64,000 nt of DNA from Loxodes magnus (GCA_946699065.1 CAMPDV010000450.1:212820-276819), one strand, 5' to 3'. Numbered from the stretch's first letter, positions 1 through 11,444 are shown. Notes: a model not told the origin generated them from the sequence alone. Numbers and translations are program-made.

Positions 1-380
1 TATTTTATAGTCAAATATTATAAATTAAATTAAATTAAATGAAAATTATATTTTTTCTTTATTTTTAAATAAATCAAATATGATTACAAAAAATTAATGA
101 AACTGTCAATGATCATATTTATTTTCTATTATTAATAAAAAAAATTAAAAATGATATTTTGATTTTAATTTCTTAGAAAAAGTAATAAAGTATGAAAAAT
201 CTAAATTTTTATTAAATATTTTATAAGTCCATTAAATGTTAATGAAACTAATTATTTTATAAAAATTTTGAAAATTTGAAAAGTTAAAATGTTTCAATTA
301 TTAAATAAAAGAATAGAAATAAGTATTAAATAAACTATTTATATTATGAAGCTTTAAATTAATAAGTAATTTATAAATAT
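1..380. other. AT-rich sequence, nothing recognised
   Basis: Very AT-rich sequence with homopolymer runs. I see no family motif in any frame, no repeat shared with the rest of the window and no RNA gene. Confidence 0.5.
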
Positions 381-790
381 GATTATAGAGCGTGCAGCTC
401 CTCGTTGACGCGCAGCTCTTTCAATATTAATATCTAATACTAAGAAAAAATGTGCTCATACTTCTTATTGTCGTTCTATTCGTCCAATGAGTTGCTCAGC
501 TTCTCCAAATTGAGAATTTCTTATTAAATTATTCTTGAGGTTTGAATCAAATGCTCAGTCTTCTTGAATAAGATCTAAATAAGAATTAGTCATTAGCCAT
601 TAGTAAACCCGTCAGTCAAACGTTCATACAGATAGCGAGAACCCTCGGGTAAGTTATGCTTGTCTCTTCTGAGCTTGTCCACCACCTTCCTCTGGGTAGT
701 ATCTAATACGAGATTACTGCAAGGTAATATACATTACATTAGAATACCTACTAGTTCTCATGGCCGCGACCGACATTCATTTTATAATTT
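381..790 (-). pseudogene. Retroelement ORF 3' relic
   Basis: A patch clearly richer in GC than its flanks. Read on the minus strand with TAA/TAG as Gln, it gives two protein-like pieces in different frames. The upper one (about 760 to 590) contains TTQRKVVDKLRRDKHNLPEG. The lower one (about 575 to 381) has a short coiled coil, NLEKLSNSLDEQ, then KELRVNEELHALQ. The last 38 bases (418 to 381) match the 3' end of the non-LTR RT fragment that stops at 51064, so I infer the tail of a related element broken by at least one frameshift. The upper piece has no recognised family. The assignment rests on the shared 3' end only. Confidence 0.4.
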
Positions 791-859
791 ATTTAATAAT
801 GGTTGTTCTTTTACCATATTTTCTTTAAATTAAATGTATTAATGAAAGATACCAAATAC

Positions 860-1016
860 TAAGATCTCTTATGAAGCATTTCAATCACGCCCTATAGAAT
901 ATTAAATTTTTAAAGGATGTTAGCACTGTGGAAATCTTCAAAAATTTAAATTTTTTACTTAAAAAATATTTTCTAAAGTCCTGCGCGCCATTGAAGTGCT
1001 CGGAGCTCTCTAATCT
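860..1016 (+). pseudogene. Retroelement ORF2 3'-end relic
   Basis: Bases 980-1016 align with the 3' end of the RT fragment at 51026-51064: a CTGCGC block, a TGAAGTGCT-like block and TCTNTAATCT. In frame the peptide PARHWSARSSLI resembles the terminal AAHQWDATHSII of that ORF. The preceding ~100 bases (MLALWKSS...) are only loosely similar. It is probably the extreme 3' tail of a 5'-truncated copy. Confidence 0.35.
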
Positions 1017-1019
1017 TAT

Positions 1020-2060
1020 TTATTTATAAATTAAAGCTTTTAAAAATTAATTAAAATTTAATATAATTAAAGTCTTTATTTGGTAAGATTGATTTTTGAT
1101 ATAAAATTAACTTTCCTCATTGATTAATTTACATAATTCTGCTTTAATTTTTCTCTTTACTAACTTAATTTTACCTATTATAAAATTACTTTCTTTTATG
1201 ATTAATACATTTTTTTATATTTATATCAATTTTTCTTTTTTAAGAATCAAAGTAAAAATTAAGAATAAAAAAGAATGCTAACATATTTTAAAATGAGTAG
1301 AATAATAAATTATAGACATAATGAAGTAGTTCATTATTAATCAATTAAAAAGCTATAAAATTATTTTAAATTTAAATTTAATCTTCGCCTGATTAATATG
1401 CCCAATATAAATAACTAGCATTTCCTTATATAGTATAATAATTAAAAAGTTAGGAAGATAAAATTTAGAATTTAAATCAGGCGTTTTAAATAGCAATTCC
1501 TTAAAAAAATCATAAAAATAAAAAGGCAAACTAAAGCAAATTTTTACACATTTTTGAATATTTTAACTTCATACATATACAATCCATTTATATATTTATT
1601 AATTAAATCAAATTATATTTTTAGGAATTATTATAGAAAGCGATTTGTAATTTCTACTATTCGAATTTAATTAAAAAAAACTAAGAAAAAAGAAAATTTT
1701 TTTTTTTAAAATCACTTAAAATTTATTTTAATTAAGATAAATTATCCTGACTGCCTAAATTTATTTGAATAAATAATTTAGTTCATCAAATATCTAGATT
1801 ATTAAGTTAATTCTACACCATTATTTTAGTGTTTAATAAATATAACTTTTTAAAACTTGTTAAAAATGTATTATGTAAGAGAATGATAGCTTTTTATTTA
1901 AAAAATGAAAAAGATTACAACAAAGTGTTTAAGGAAGAAAACTTAAAGTTATATAGTAAAGATAATTATTAAATAAACATTAGAGAAAGAAAAGAAAAGA
2001 TAAATTAAATTTAAACGAGAAAAAGAATTATAAAACTAAAAATTATCATAAAATTAAAAG
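1020..2060. repeat. AT-rich spacer with one short inverted repeat
   Basis: No gene recognised. The only ordered feature is a perfect 9-bp inverted repeat, CGCCTGATT at 1386-1394 and AATCAGGCG at 1475-1483, standing out because the rest is nearly pure A/T. The arms are about 80 bases apart and could form a weak hairpin or mark a very short element. No function is assigned. Confidence 0.35.
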
Positions 2061-2066
2061 TTAAAG

Positions 2067-2832
2067 TTAAAAAGCTTTGCTAAAGCCTTAGTAGTCAGCC
2101 ATCTGACCTATTCTATCAGCTTGTCTCCATTAGTTTGTCTTGAATTTCTACTAGGCTTAGTTAGGCGGTGTAGCACTTCATTAGCGCACCATCCTTTAAT
2201 ATTCTGAATAGTTCTTATCTTGCATGTAGCGTTCCTAATCATTTCTCCAAGGATTGAGATTTTAATTAAAGAATTTTTTTCTATAAATGTTTCCGCTTTA
2301 TGTTGGATATATTCTAAATAATTTTTTTAAAATATCTTATTTATTCTTTCTTTAAATTTCGCTTAGTTAGTAACAATATTTTCATTGGTGTTATTTAATG
2401 CACACGTAACATTTTATTCTTCTTTTAGACTATTATTCCTGTAGCTTTCTTATTTAATTTAAATTTACTAGTTATTTTAAATTAATGTTTAATGTTGTTT
2501 TAATTTAAGGCTTCATTTTCTATTTCCATAGGATCTGATTGGTTCTGTTAAGACGAAAATGGCATTACCTGAATTTATTATTAAATTAAAAGAATTCTTT
2601 GTTCCAGTTTTTTTTCTATTTCTTATGATTATTAATATTGTTTCTCAAGCAAAGATGTTATATATTTTTCTAATTTTTCTACTTTATCAGTGAGGTATCT
2701 ATTTTTGAAGATAAACTCTTTTAATTACTTAGATAATATTTCTATTTGAGTTTGTTTCGGAAGTTTTTAATTCTGGATTTCCAAGTGGTTAATATTCATC
2801 ACATCAATCATACTTTTCTCTTTCACTCACAT
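2067..2832 (-). pseudogene. Gag-like CCHC element, copy 1 (broken)
   Basis: Minus-strand copy of the unit that is open at 18568-19416. Similarity begins about 30 bases upstream of the ATG at 2832 and ends at the TAA at 2069-2067. The protein starts with a coiled-coil segment (KEFIFKNRYLTDKVEKLEK) and keeps the knuckle as CYVCIKQHQWKYC, where Trp is TGA. From the first in-frame ATG the span is 766 bases, not a multiple of three, and the alignment shows small indels near the middle, so it is frameshifted. The 3' end shows the same TTTTTAACTTT tail as the other copies, extended by TTAACTT-like repeats. This is a mobile-element relic and not a host gene. Confidence 0.75.
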
Positions 2833-3194
2833 AATTATTTCACTTTTTTATTTTTAGAGAATTTTCCTGTTTAAATCTTTTGTTCAAAGTTCTGTTATTT
2901 CATAGAAGTTATTTTTTAATAATTTTTATAATAAAACTAATTTAAATAATATTTAGTATATTTTAGTTCTAAGTTATTAATTTAAAACTTAACTGAACTT
3001 ATAATTAAGAGAATATAGAATTTATGGTATTTGTTTAATAAATAAATGTTTTTATCTATTATATTCTTAATATTTAAGAATGCTTAAAACGCTATAGATT
3101 TATATCTTTTTTACTAAATGATGATAGAATTATTATTTGTTTTGAAATAATTAAGATAATAAATCAAAAGATAAAGATTATTATTATAGAATTA

Positions 3195-4070
3195 AATTTA
3201 ATGCTTAAATTATTTGCTTTTTTTTGGGTATTTCAATCCATTTCGGATTTGCTGATTTCTCTTTAGTGTCAAGACCACTCTTCTCTGCTATTCTTGATTA
3301 TATCTTGTTTTTACTTATATTTCCTTGAAAGGTAAAATATATATATTTTTAATTATTATATCTTCTTTCTTTTATGTCAGTATCTCTCTTGTGTAATATT
3401 TTTTACCTTAGAAATATTTAACAATGTCTCGTAAATGTTTTTCACTAAAACAACAATATTATTTCTTCATATTTGGTTTATTTAATGTCTTAGAGTTCAT
3501 AAAAGCAATATCTTTTTATGTTTCATTTTATCTCTGATTTCCTTTTCTTCTTGTTGTGTATTTTAGAATATAAATTTAAATTTTATTTGTTTTATTCAAA
3601 TTTGCTTATAAGTTCTGTCTGCTTCTACTATTAAGTCATAGTTGACTGTTGTAATTTTTAGACATGCTTCAAAAGGTGTTCTGGCCTCTTTTTTAGGTCA
3701 TAACTCTTGATTCTATGGTTTCTGTTTTTCAAGTTTTTCCATAAGCGTTTTATTACTTTTTAACTTCTTGCCATCTTTTAGAGATCCATCACAATTTTAA
3801 TCAGTTATTAATAGCTTATTTACTGCTAAGATGTTAAATCAAAGACTTATAATCGTTACATATTTTTGACTATTTCTTTTCCTTCTCTTCAGAGGCTGTG
3901 GTTTCGATTTAATAGACAACCTTCTTATCAGTTTTTTCTTATATAGAGAACAAAAATGCTTCTTACTCTTATGATTTAGAAGCAAAAAAAACCTTTACAT
4001 AATCCTTCTATATTTTCCTTTTTTTACCTCAAAGATAAAGATCTTAATCAAATAGCTTTAGATAAAAAAT
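3195..4070 (-). CDS. Unassigned coding-like region
   Basis: Read on the minus strand with TAA/TAG as Gln and TGA as Trp, this stretch gives charged, protein-like sequence in patches: KDYVKVFFASKSQEQEAFLF and IETTASEEKEKKQSK near the start, GSLKDGKKLKSNKTLMEKL in the middle, and RIAEKSGLDTKEKSANPKW near the end. The patches are not all in one frame, so introns or frameshifts must lie between them; I could not place them. No domain is recognised. Start and end are approximate. It lies just beyond a gag-like relic and a repeat array, and may be a decayed gene. Confidence 0.35.
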
Positions 4071-4329
4071 TTGATTAAAAGTAAAGAATTTTAGAAGTAA
4101 AAGAAGTATGAAAAATAGAAAATAATTGATTAAATTAGGAAATAAAGAAGCATGTAGTATAAAAGCTATTATAAGATAATTAAAAACACTTTATAGCTAA
4201 TAGGTTAAAACATCAAGAAGACAGATAAAATAAGAGATAAATAATCGTTAAATGTTAATCTTTTCCTGACTGTTTTTTTAAAACTAGTAAGATCTTACTT
4301 TTAAATATTTTACATCCTGAGAGTTAATT

Positions 4330-5930
4330 AATACAAAAACTCTCTTCACATTGACAATTACCTTAAGTTAGTAACTTACTTTCTTAATATAAATAAATTA
4401 CCCCCTATAATTTAGTAAATACATTCTATATAATATGTTTACTAACTAATTTAAAGAGTACAAGCTCAAATGAATAAATACAAGCTCAAATTATAAATTA
4501 CCATCTTATAATTAAATCTTACATTCTAAAATTAAGTCCTACCTAAAGTTAGAAAACACCTCCTAAAGTCATTTATTACCATCTAGCATTGACAAAGATA
4601 CTATCTATAAAAATTATTCTTTTACTGACTATAAGTAAAATAATTGTCCCTTCTACAATCATTTGAAAAACTCTACTCCCTATAAATATTTAATTTGCTA
4701 CATTCTTTAAAAATTTGAATACTCTTACTACCTATAAGTCTCTAAAATCATACTCGCTATAATTAATTCAAACACTTTACTGACTTTAAAAATTTAAAGA
4801 ATCTACATTCTTCAATCATTATCAATTACTCGCTATTCTATTAAAATATCCTACTATCTATAATTAATTAGATTACTTACTCTCTTTATATATTAAAATA
4901 TCCTACTTTCTATAAAATTAAAATATCTTACTACCTATAAAGTTTTAATCTTTTACTATCTATAAATATTTAAAATATCTTAAAGTCTATAAATTGTTTA
5001 AAGATTATACAACCTATAAATATTTAAATTTCCTACTCACTACAAAAGCTTTAAATGCTTTACTATCTTTCCATATTAAAATGGCTTTACTCTCTGTAAG
5101 TATTTAAACTTTGTAACTATCTTAAATCTCTAAAAATTCTTACTTGCTTTAATAAATAAAATGACTTACTTCCTATAAAATTAAAATTTACCCACTTTTA
5201 ATATTTAATTGTTTTGCCCACTTTTTAAGATTTATATATCTTACTCGCTATTGACTTTAAAAATTGCTACTATCTATAAATATTTGAGTTATATTACAGT
5301 CTTTGAATAGTAAAATAATCCTACCCTCTATTTATTTAAAAATATCATGCATTCTATAAATATAAAATATCCTACCCTCTGTATATTTAAAATATCCAAC
5401 TTTCTGTGAGTACTTTAAGAATATTACTTTCTATAAGTTTTTGAATTTTTTACCCACTACAGATATTTTAAATATCTTGTCCCCTATACAAATTTATCCA
5501 TCTTACATTCTACATTCTTAATACTCACCCTCTTTTTTACATTTTACCTCCTAAGTAAAAATTTTTACTTGCTAAATTATTTTATATCTTACTTTCTTAT
5601 ATAACTTAATTACCATCTATACTAGTATGATTTACAATCTTTTTTATTTTTTACATTCTTATTTTACTTCTTACTTCATATTAAATTATAATCTTACAAT
5701 CTATTTTTATTTTATTACAATCTCAAATTTAAATGTATTACTTTCTTTATTTTTAGTTATTACTCACTTCTTTTTAATATGTTACATACTTTTTTAAAAG
5801 TTACCTCCTTCATATTAATCTTTACATTTTTCGAATTCATTCTTATCTGCTTTAGCTATTTTACTTTCTTCTTTATTTGCTGATTTATTAGTTTCTTATT
5901 GTTATTATTATTTTACGTTCTATAATTACT
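4330..5930. repeat. Degenerate minisatellite-like array
   Basis: About 1.6 kb of a loosely repeated motif of the form TACTNNCTATAAATATTTAAAATAT, recurring roughly every 25-30 bases with heavy divergence. The core 'TACTATCTATAAATATTTAA' and near variants can be followed from about 4.6 to 5.5 kb, then fade into 'TTACNNTCT' steps. The spacing is irregular and not a codon multiple, and no protein motif appears. The array ends close to the 3' end of the RING gene at 5958. It could be an old satellite or a structural spacer. Confidence 0.6.
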
Positions 5931-5957
5931 TTATTACCATATTATTGACTTATATTC

Positions 5958-6575
5958 TCAAAAACTTAATTTTTATTTATTACTTTCTAATTTTATCTTT
6001 TACAGTCTACAAATTGTCTATTTTCTCACCTCCTAATGGTATTGCTACTTACACTATTTCATTTTAAGATCTAGTTAAACTTCATCTTAACCCTCAGATT
6101 TATATATGCTTTATTAAATTTCTAATCTATCAAATCCCTTGTAAAGCTCATAAAAATCAGGATTAATCCTTTCTTTTTTTCCTATTTCTCGCTTCAATTA
6201 TTCAATAGTATCTCCTTCTTATACAATTAAGTTTATTTCTTCCTCATTTTCGGTTAATAACTTAACTTTTATCAATTAAGTCTTTCGCTATGGTTTTTGC
6301 TATTAAAGTATCTCATTCTTATTCTCTTCTAGTTGAAGTTATTCTTTCTCTTTTTAGCTTTTACTTCATTACCTTTCTTTGTCGTTCAAACTTTTTGAAT
6401 GCATTTAGTAAACTTTCTTGCACTAGCTTTATAGACACTTTTTAGATCCATTCTTCAACCTTTTTTCCTGGGAACATTTTTTGCAAACTTGATGTCCACA
6501 AGAAAGAGTAACGGAAATTCCTTTTTAAATATCTAAAAGGCAAGAGCATAAGCTGCACCTATTAGATTCAGCCAT
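5958..6575 (-). CDS. RING finger plus ubiquitin-like domain protein
   Basis: Complete 205-residue gene, open over 618 bases with TAA/TAG as Gln and ending in TGA. Residues 7-52 form a RING finger: C7, C10, C26, H28, C31, C34, C47, C52, with the typical LSCGHQVCKKC core. Residues 60-95 are a charged, Gln-rich linker. Residues 101-175 look like a ubiquitin fold (IKVKLLTENEEEINLIVQEG, then DTIEQLKREIGKKERI and a YELYKGFDRL stretch). RING proteins bind E2 enzymes, so this is likely an E3 ubiquitin ligase or an adaptor acting in cytosol or nucleus; the UBL may bind proteasome or ubiquitin receptors. The ATG at 6575 is the first in-frame Met before the RING. One internal TGA (Trp70) lies in the linker, so it does not test the code. 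No TATA-like or other control site could be singled out in AT-rich flanks. Confidence 0.85.
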
Positions 6576-6689
6576 CTTTTTTATAATTAAAGAATAGCAC
6601 TAAAGTTAATAAAGCTAAAACTAAGTAAAGCTAACTTATTCAGAAAATATATAAGAACATAAGTTTAAAAAGGAATATAAAAGACCTAG

Positions 6690-7102
6690 TTAAAAAAATT
6701 GTATTCGTAGGTATTTAAAAGTCATCATGGAAAAAGTTAAACGTTGTTAATGTTATCAAAATACTGGACATTAATGGAGATAATATCTAAAGTGAAGAAG
6801 AGTACTTGAGCATCACTGAAAATAATTTGGAACATCAAGGAGACTATATTGAAATTGCTTTGGAGGTATTTATAGAAAGAAGCAGGTTATTATTAGACTC
6901 AAGTATGATTTTACTCAACAGGATCTTGGTAATTAATAGTAAAAAAATAAACAACTTCAAAAGAGCAATGATGACCTTAGAATTTATTTAGAGAAGCTGG
7001 AGAAAAATTACAAAATTGGAAGAACAATTCTATTAACTTATAGAAGAGAAAGAAGAATTATCTCAGTTTGAAATTGATTCAGATGAAGACATGTAAAGTT
7101 GA
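6690..7102 (+). CDS. Small hypothetical protein with acidic tail
   Basis: Plus-strand frame that stays protein-like to a TGA at 7100-7102. It includes GDNIQSEEEYLSITENN, a hydrophobic/helical middle (IEIALEVFIERSRLLLDSS), a coiled-coil-like LEEQFYQLIEEKEELSQ and an acidic end FEIDSDEDM. A TAG inside, at the junction of the helical part and the Trp-containing RSWRKITK segment, must be read as Gln. The start is uncertain: the first ATG in this frame is at 6806, but the frame is protein-like from about 6690. No family recognised. It is divergent to the RING gene at 6575, so the 115 bases between may hold both promoters. Confidence 0.5.
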
Positions 7103-8400
7103 GAGATGGAAATAAAAACTTTTATTGTTTTTAATTTTAGGAAGCCTTTCCTCTAATTAAAGAAACCCTAACCCTTGTAGTTAAAATTAAAATTAAAAAG
7201 TCTACTTTTAATGAAAAATTATTTCTATTATATCATACATTATAATTACTATATTCAGTTAATAATCTTTTTTCTTTTCTAAATTTTTGGTATTTGGTAA
7301 ATAAAAATTTGCACTGAGATTTTTATTTTATACTTGCTTTATTTTCTTTCACTTTTTCCTAAAAATTTTAAGTTTTGCTTAACGAGAATAAATCAGATCA
7401 TATCTCTTTTGTATCTTTTAGCATTAAATCCCTTTTATCGTCATAAAGCATTTATAATGAAAATGATTTATAATAAATTAAATATTTAGTTCGTTTTTTA
7501 CTTAAAGAGTAGAATAATATTTAAAATTTCTTGTTCTTGCTAAGTGAATTTAAAATGGAATAAAAGGAAAAAGTAAAAAATGGAATCGTTTAAAGGTAAA
7601 GAAATTTGAAAATGGATGAGCATATAAGTGTAAAGGAAAAGCTTAGTAATTTCTTATAGCATAATGATCATAAAAAATATATTATAGCATCGCATTAATG
7701 AAAATATTCAAAGAAATTAAGATTCACTTTTTATTTAACACCTTAGTTTTAAAAGGAATTTATTTAAAATTTTTAATCCAGGCAAACTACTCTTGAATTG
7801 TGTAAAGATGTAAAATTATTTAAAGAAAATATTTTTCTTTTTAAATCTTTTATCCATCAGAGACTATCCCTCATGCTATATATAAATGAATAAAAATGAT
7901 ATATTAAAAATTATTTTTTCAGATAAATCATTTTTATACAAATATTTTTAACATCTTTTTCAGAGTCTTTAATTAATTAAGAGCAATAATTAAAATATTT
8001 TCCTTATAGTTTTATCTATATATAATATCTTATATAGTTAAAATCTGATAAAAATTTTTATTTATTTATTAATATTTTTTTATTTTAGCTTAACTTTATT
8101 ATCTTTTTTATTAATTCTTTATCTTTTATCTTTTAGGTTTATTTATTTCAACATTTTCTACATTTCTAACGAATTTGATCTTCTCTTATTTCACAATTTA
8201 TGAAATCTCTTCTTACATACTTACTTTTCCTTTTTCGTTTTTGCTCTTTCTTTATCTTAAATTTTGAGTTATTTTTTCATTCTAATTATCTCACTTTTTT
8301 CATACATAATTTTTATATAACTTTGATTTTAACAAAGTATATTCTCTCACTCTACATTTTTGATAAACTATAAATTTTTAACATTCACATAAAAAAAGCT
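7103..8400. other. AT-rich spacer
   Basis: No gene, RNA or repeat recognised. Two tandem CCCTAA-like units occur near 7163 but are too few to be telomeric. Confidence 0.5.
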
Positions 8401-8402
8401 AA

Positions 8403-9216
8403 AATTAAGTTTATATTCTTAGAAGAGAACTTCACAACTAACTTGATTCCGCTCTCTACCAAACTAAAGGATGGTGTAGGACTTCGTTAATCCACCATCC
8501 TTACCCTCCACCCAAAAACTATTTACTCTTCTAATTTCTATTTCACTTGTTGTTTTATTCTTGAAGTCTTGAGTTTAAAAATTTTTCCTATATATTTATC
8601 CTGTTCTCGTTGGTCAAATGCAGAAAAGTTTGTTTAATATTTATTTCTTTCAATTTCATTTTTCTTTCCGCACTATCTTCAGCAGTGGTTTTTCTGACAT
8701 ATATAGCATCTGATCTTTCTACAATAGTATCTTATCTAATTTGTCTCTTATTATTATTCAGGTTCGTTTTCCATTGTAATGCTTGATCACTAATCTTAAA
8801 TTTTTAAACTGCTAGCTGTTATTATTCTTACTTTACTTAAAGTTCTTTAATTTCATATTAGAATCTAGAGAATTGTAATTAAAATAATTGAGGAACTTCT
8901 TAGAATTATTTGTCAATATCTTCTAATTTAGCTACTATTGACTTTTAAAGCTTATCAAGAGTTTCTTATATGGCTGGAAATTATTCATCTAATTATTAAA
9001 TCAATTTATCTAACATTTTTTCTAATTTTTCTACTCTTAATCTTTGCTATTTTAGCTCGTATTATATATTTGATATCCTTTGCTACACTGATTATGCAAA
9101 GGATACCTAAGATTGTTATTCTTAGTCTTATTAAGATGATTATTCGATTAAATAAGGTAGTTATTCCTATTTTTAAAATATTAGCTAATAGAGGCTTATT
9201 ATTTCCTAGGTGTCAT
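8403..9216 (-). pseudogene. Gag-like CCHC element, second family
   Basis: Starts at an ATG at 9216 with MTPRKQQASISQYFK, comparable to the MASKKQQNFEQ start of the 18.57-kb unit. A long coiled coil follows (KLEKMLDKLIQQLDEQ ... ELQVKQEQQQLAVQ), then the knuckle CYICQKNHCWRQC (C-x2-C-x3-H-x4-C, Trp coded by TGA). The C-terminal part keeps the RVRMVDQRSPTPS block, which matches RMVRQWSATSP in the 18.57-kb protein. Start, coiled coil and knuckle fall in different frames, so it carries frameshifts. A likely TGA stop lies at about 8390. It follows directly on a WD40 relic on the same strand. This is probably an old insertion of the same type of mobile unit. Confidence 0.65.
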
Positions 9217-9239
9217 TTTATTAATAATTTTATCATATA

Positions 9240-9640
9240 ATAATCTTTAAACATTTCATCTCCTTATTTCTTTATTTCCTCCTTATATTATCTACTAGTT
9301 ATCAAATTTATCTCTTCTCTCTAGTGTCCTTTTAATGTTACCATACACCATTTAATTGCAAAATTCTCTATCTTTACAGTCATATCATAACTTCCTGATA
9401 CAATTCACTTATTATCACTTGAAATAGCTGTAGAATATACATAATAAGGGAAGCTTTATAAGATATATGGATATTCAGTAATGGAATTAATGAAATAAGA
9501 GTGTTTCTTCTTCTAAATATAGCAATATCATTAGTCTGGCTTATTTCCAGTTACTTAGCTTTTTCCTAAAAGCAATTATTAATTTTTATAACTAGGCAGG
9601 TTCTAGTCGTTTCTAGATTTATTCACTTAAAATGAAGCAT
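9240..9640 (-). pseudogene. WD40 repeat gene relic
   Basis: Two WD40-like repeats on the minus strand. One ends in WINLETTRTCLVIK, a match to the 'W-[ND]-..-TG-TC' end of a blade. The next contains YYVYSTAISSDNKWIVSGSY then DMTVKIENF and LKGH. The strand 'SSDNKWIVSGSYD' is close to 'SSDSEFIVSGSYD' in the kinase/WD40 gene at 23.2-25.5 kb. The Trp in NKW is TGA. No start, no complete propeller and unmatched flanks: this looks like a broken paralogue cut by the gag-like unit at 9216. Confidence 0.6.
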
Positions 9641-10099
9641 TTTTACACTAAAGGTATTAAGCATATAGTATCTCTTTAATATTCATTTAGCAACAAGGAT
9701 ATTAACTAGCCCCATTTATAAAAAAAGGATTATAATCATTTGATCTTTTTTAAATTAAAGAGACTCTAAAATTAAATAATTTATACCTAAAATCAATTTT
9801 TTAAACATATATAGATTGATAACTATAGAGAGTAAAAAAAGAAGTGGGAAATAAGAAATTTTCATATTAAACAACTTAAATAGATAAGTAGAAATAAAGG
9901 TTTTGAAAAATATTGCTTTAGTTTGATTATTCAAATAAAAATAATTAAAAGATAATGTATAAATATAAGGGCTTTCAATTGCATATTGTTTAAGCTTATT
10001 AAATAATAAAAAAAAAGAGAAAAAAGAAACAAATTTTTTTGGTTTTAATGTTTAATGATTGAATTTTATGCATTAGAACAACTTAGATTAGCACATCTG

Positions 10100-10930
10100 C
10101 TTTTTCCCAACGGCCTCTTAAAGGATATAATGGGTATAATATATTATATATTACCTTTTTTTGTAAACAGGAACTATCATGCAGAATGAATGTATATTTG
10201 ATAATAGTAGATCTCAAACTCTTACAAAGGTAGAATAATCATTAGTATATACTTTCTTCATTATCTTGAAGTAGTTAGGATCCAATCTAAAGTTTGAGGT
10301 ATTTTAATATAATAATAATGAATAATAGTGATACCACCTTCAAGCAAGTTCATCATTATTAAAGTTTGCAAATATTGAATTAAAGTACCCTGGCAGAATC
10401 TTTATAATTTTTCTCTGTCCTATGCTGCATAATAACATATCGGTTATTATTCTTTTCTCCTGGTCTTATTATAGATATTTTACTAAAATCCAACTAATTG
10501 TCAAATTTTTATTAGAATTTGAGTTTTTTAATTTCTTCGTATTTCTTCCGATAATCTTTTTTTTTCATTATATTAAATCTTTAAATGTTACCCTCTCAAT
10601 TATATACAGTTTGCTTTGTTTATTCCATTCTTTTTATAATATCTTATTCTCAGCCTTTTGTATACTTCATATACTCCAGGAATTCCTTATGAAGTGTCCA
10701 CACGTTTTAGAGAACAAGCACATAGTCCTTCTCTTTTCTCCATTTACTATTGCTTGTTGAATTACTGGCTCTGCATTCTTAGAATCGTTATGAGAAAAAC
10801 ATAAAAAAACAGGCTTTCAATAATCTCAGCTATGATTAAATTTTTCCTCTTGCTACGAAATTCGCAAATTGAGCTTTTAGAACTGAAAATAGTCGCTAAT
10901 TTTAGATTTGAGGTTGCTATTTTCTAGTTT
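10100..10930 (-). pseudogene. Repeat-family relic, shared with 44.2-44.8 kb
   Basis: Minus-strand coding-like stretch. Its 3' part (about 10100-10290) aligns with 44210-44400: both contain a GAGGCC block after a C(A/C)TTATA run, and a TTCAAGATAATGA block after CAAA(C/T)TTTAGA. The upstream part holds a degenerate CCHC-like patch, CLFSKTCGHFIRNSW, which recalls gag knuckles but lacks the right Cys spacing. No enzyme motif seen. I take it as an eroded mobile-element copy. The ORF that can be drawn on the plus strand here (10422-10760) looks like a shadow. Confidence 0.35.
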
Positions 10931-11384
10931 TAGCATAATCATGCTAATTATCAGGTATTAAATTTGCTCTTTAAGTGAGTGTATATGTACTGATATTTTT
11001 AAGTTTCCTTGTTAAGTATTTTAGAGTATTTCAATAATCTATACTGAGAATCCTTCTTATCTTAAGAATGTTAGACTAGTTGTATGTTTCCAATTGAAAA
11101 TATATACTTGGATGCATTAATTAATATGATTTGATATTAGACATACCTAAAATATCAAAGTACCAAATAGTTAGGTATAGCAAAAATAAAATAGAGTTAA
11201 TTAAAGAAAAATGTAAAGAAACATATTAATGACAACTAGTTAACGGAAAATGCTAAATAGAAAATTATTAAAAGTGTTTTCTCCAAAAATTCCGTTACTA
11301 AGAACATCGATCAGTTTATAGAGATAAAAAGATTATTATATAAAATGATAATATTTTCCCATCATTTTCGAAAGTAAGATAATA

Positions 11385-11430
11385 ATAGTAATAATAGTTG
11401 ATTAAAGTGACTCTACCATTATTAGTTAAC
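11385..11430 (-). repeat. Possible gag-element 3' end
   Basis: This short block (AAAGTGACTCTACC ... TTAACCACGATTTTAAC on plus) aligns, read on the minus strand, with the last codons of the intact gag-like ORF at 31879-32622 (TTTCGTGACTAACC then GAGTCACTTTAAT-like). Nothing convincing of the rest of that ORF is seen upstream, so it may be only a 3' remnant. Confidence 0.3.
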
Positions 11431-11444
11431 CACGATTTTAACTG

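Noticed and set aside
4330..5930. CRISPR array.
   Set aside because: Repeats are degenerate, spacing is irregular and there are no unique spacers between identical repeats.
7160..7176. CCCTAACCC as a telomere or chromosome-breakage addition site.
   Set aside because: Fewer than two full repeats, inside spacer; no further copies.
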